From a virus, in the IMG/VR virus record IMGVR_UViG_3300048839_000437, positions 1 through 48,298 of that record: a stretch of 48,298 nucleotides of DNA; one strand, 5' to 3'. This document shows positions 47,211 to 48,298 of the stretch, in pieces. Position numbers and translations under genes: made by a program. The notes below the pieces were generated by a model, which was not told the origin of the DNA, ran no database searches, and saw nothing but the letters and a program-made list of their open reading frames with translations. Within the stretch, counting starts at the first letter, position 1; every line of letters starts with the position of its first letter.

Positions 47211-47227
47211 TGTTTGAGCGCCTCTGT

Positions 47228-47554
47228 TTATTTGGTTTTACTAAAAACCCTGTTGTCGAAACGTCTTGGTTTTCTGTCTGTTTGATTTCTGCAATTACAA
47301 CATATTGGTCTGCTTCTTATTGTCGGAATGCGATTGTTCCATGCTTCAATGGCTGCTTCCTTGCTGCAATACCATTCGCCGTTTGGGTTTAATCCCACTC
47401 TTGCGCTAGGTATTGCTCCTCTGCACATTGGAGTGATGCATCCTATCTGATATCTGGATGTGTGTATAGAGCTTCCACTTACATAGCTGATATTTTGCGC
47501 TATGATCGCCTGCCCGCCGCAGAATGGGCAAGGTTTCAATTGAACATTGGTCAT
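47228..47554 (-). CDS. Lar-like zinc-ribbon protein
   Basis: A 108-residue Lar-like protein: LKPCPFCGGQA, CITPMCRGA and KEAAIEAWNNRI are the conserved elements; a second Cys cluster (ICCNC) and a basic tail follow. Second of three tandem paralogues. Confidence 0.8.
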   Translation of the reverse strand: MTNVQLKPCPFCGGQAIIAQNISYVSGSSIHTSRYQIGCITPMCRGAIPSARVGLNPNGEWYCSKEAAIEAWNNRIPTIRSRPICCNCRNQTDRKPRRFDNRVFSKTK

Positions 47555-47557
47555 TCG

Positions 47558-47938
47558 TCAAATACCTCCAATTTTGTCACAGATTTTCAAGAAAAACTTA
47601 GTTGCAAAATTTTTAAAGCACTCACAGCACATAATGACATCACCTTTTCCCTTGAACAATGGCCTGGCGCATTCTGTTAATTTCTTTTCACAGAAGCTGC
47701 AAATCATATCTGTTTCCTGTTTGATAATTTCTGTTGGCAATGCGCGACGGTCCCAGGCTTCGGCAGCTTCTCCTGGTGTGTCGTACCACGCCTCTACTTT
47801 ATCCAGTAAACAATTGTATGTCTGGCACTGCGGCGTATAATATGGCCGCTTTCCGCAAACAGGATTTCCCCCAATAGCAACTATTTCGCCGACATTGCCG
47901 CAAAACGGGCAACGCTCTTTTAATTTGATATCAGTCAT
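47558..47938 (-). CDS. Lar-like zinc-ribbon protein with second zinc finger
   Basis: A 126-residue protein: Lar-like part (KERCPFCGNVGE, CQTYNC, YDTPGEAAEAWDRRA) and a second Cys4 site (MICSFCEKKL ... VIMCCECF). The DNA around GEAAEAWDRRA is almost identical to that in the gene at 46812-47210, showing recent duplication or exchange. AAAGGGTGGTAAA precedes ATG 47936-47938. First gene of the late/packaging side. Confidence 0.8.
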   Translation of the reverse strand: MTDIKLKERCPFCGNVGEIVAIGGNPVCGKRPYYTPQCQTYNCLLDKVEAWYDTPGEAAEAWDRRALPTEIIKQETDMICSFCEKKLTECARPLFKGKGDVIMCCECFKNFATKFFLKICDKIGGI

Positions 47939-47983
47939 TTTACCACCCTTTTTTGTAAGTTGTTGAAATAATAGACATAAAAA

Positions 47984-48211
47984 ATTTTAAAATATTTTTC
48001 ATTCCAGGGCAGCGACTTCGGCGCATGGCGCGGGGAAACCCCGGCTCATGCTCTGAGCAAATTGCACCGCGCCGCCGGATACCCGGCCGTGAAATGGGAC
48101 CGGGAAACCGATACCATCATCTTCCCGGACGAGGAAACCCTGGATCTTTGCGGGGATGTCGATAGCTGGAAAATAGTTTATACAAAGTTTCATCTTGCTA
48201 TCAGATCTTAA
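47984..48211 (+). pseudogene. Rightward gene lacking a normal start, probably 5'-truncated
   Basis: This plus-strand frame is open from 47981 to TAA 48209-48211 and reads FQGSDFGAWRGETP-AHALSKLHRAAGYP-AVKWDRETDTIIFP-DEETLDLCGDVDSW, a coherent small-protein pattern with no ATG, GTG or TTG at a sensible place. Codon use is GC-rich and protein-like from 48002 on, while the DNA just before it is extremely AT-rich. An ATT start cannot be excluded. It is the only convincing rightward coding stretch and probably a truncated remnant. The overlapping minus-strand frame (47999-48244) looks like its shadow. Confidence 0.5.
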
Positions 48212-48216
48212 CGTAA

Positions 48217-48247
48217 ATCTTGGCGGAGAAAACTTCTCCGCCAAGAT
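48217..48247. terminator. 14-bp perfect hairpin after the rightward frame
   Basis: ATCTTGGCGGAGAA (48217-48230), loop AAC, TTCTCCGCCAAGAT (48234-48247): a perfect 14-bp stem beginning 6 bases after the rightward stop. No U-run follows on either strand. It probably stops or insulates transcription between the end of the early operon and the late genes, or stabilises an RNA end. Confidence 0.6.
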
Positions 48248-48260
48248 AACCTATTGAAAT

Positions 48261-48286
48261 TATAGAAAACTCCATTTTTGCGGAGT
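48261..48286 (-). terminator. Possible early-operon terminator at the junction
   Basis: On the minus strand ACTCC (48286-48282) pairs with GGAGT (48273-48269) over an 8-base loop, followed by TTTCTATA. After circularisation it lies about 80 bases beyond the last early gene (stop at 49). The stem is short, so it is a weak candidate. Confidence 0.35.
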
Positions 48287-48298
48287 CTAACGCGAAAG
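48273..48298. repeat. Terminal direct repeat, right copy
   Basis: Identical to bases 1-26; see the left copy. Joining the ends makes a circle without breaking any gene. Confidence 0.85.

Noticed and set aside
47999-48244. 81-codon minus-strand gene starting in the hairpin
   Set aside because: It starts within the 14-bp stem, has no ribosome site, and lies opposite a more protein-like plus-strand frame.
1-48298. Integrated prophage with integrase and attachment sites
   Set aside because: No integrase or full repressor found; the 26-bp end repeat is better explained by circular assembly.

Overview
This window looks like a complete genome, about 48.3 kb, of a tailed dsDNA phage with siphovirus architecture. 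It has an HK97-type head (P27-family small terminase, Terminase_1-type large subunit, HK97 portal, ClpP-like head protease, HK97 major capsid protein) and a long non-contractile-type tail: tail terminator, tail tube, a G/GT chaperone pair joined by a -1 frameshift, and a 1731-residue tape measure. The first and last 26 bases are identical, as expected for a circular or terminally redundant assembly, leaving about 48,272 unique bases. The host was probably Gram-negative, because the phage encodes a lipoprotein, two secreted proteins and a GH108-type muramidase; the species cannot be named. No integrase, reverse transcriptase, tRNA or full-length CI repressor was seen.

Almost every gene is on the minus strand, so transcription runs from high to low coordinates and crosses the window ends. 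In that order: (1) 47.9-46.8 kb, three tandem Lar-like zinc-ribbon proteins; (2) 46.8-40.8 kb, packaging and capsid genes, interrupted by a small DNA-binding HTH gene and a membrane-protein gene; (3) 40.7-33.9 kb, decoration proteins, connector, tail terminator, a glycosyltransferase/methyltransferase pair followed by a terminator, tail tube and frameshifted chaperone; (4) 33.9-19.6 kb, tape measure, hub, kelch-repeat and fibre proteins; (5) 19.4-17.3 kb, probable accessory genes (lipoprotein, two related secreted proteins); (6) 17.2-15.9 kb, lysis genes; (7) a strong promoter with an operator-like dyad at 15.8 kb opens the early operon, which starts with a Cro-like HTH gene; (8) 15.6-0.05 kb, early genes: many small zinc-ribbon and membrane proteins, a RecB-type exonuclease and RecT pair, SNF2-type helicase plus DNA methyltransferase, HU-like protein, replication initiator with internal iterons, helicase-loader-like protein, RusA, DUF3310, MazG-like protein and HNH endonuclease.

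The most striking locus is 12.85-14.52 kb. A 281-residue protein with an IS110-C-terminal/Nop-like helix-hairpin-helix core and an inserted Cys4 zinc ribbon is flanked on both sides by two strictly periodic arrays (19 and 26 repeats). Two different 8-base repeats, GGCTTGCA and GGGTTTCA, alternate every 18 bp, separated by 10-base variable segments, giving a 36-bp double unit. This closely matches the recently described TIGR-Tas RNA-guided DNA-targeting systems (tandem interspaced guide RNA arrays, 36-nt tigRNAs with two spacers, Nop-domain Tas proteins). Here it would be a nuclease-less (TasA-like) form with two arrays, embedded in a phage early operon. A single rightward reading frame, lacking a normal start, lies at 47.98-48.21 kb and ends at a 14-bp perfect hairpin.
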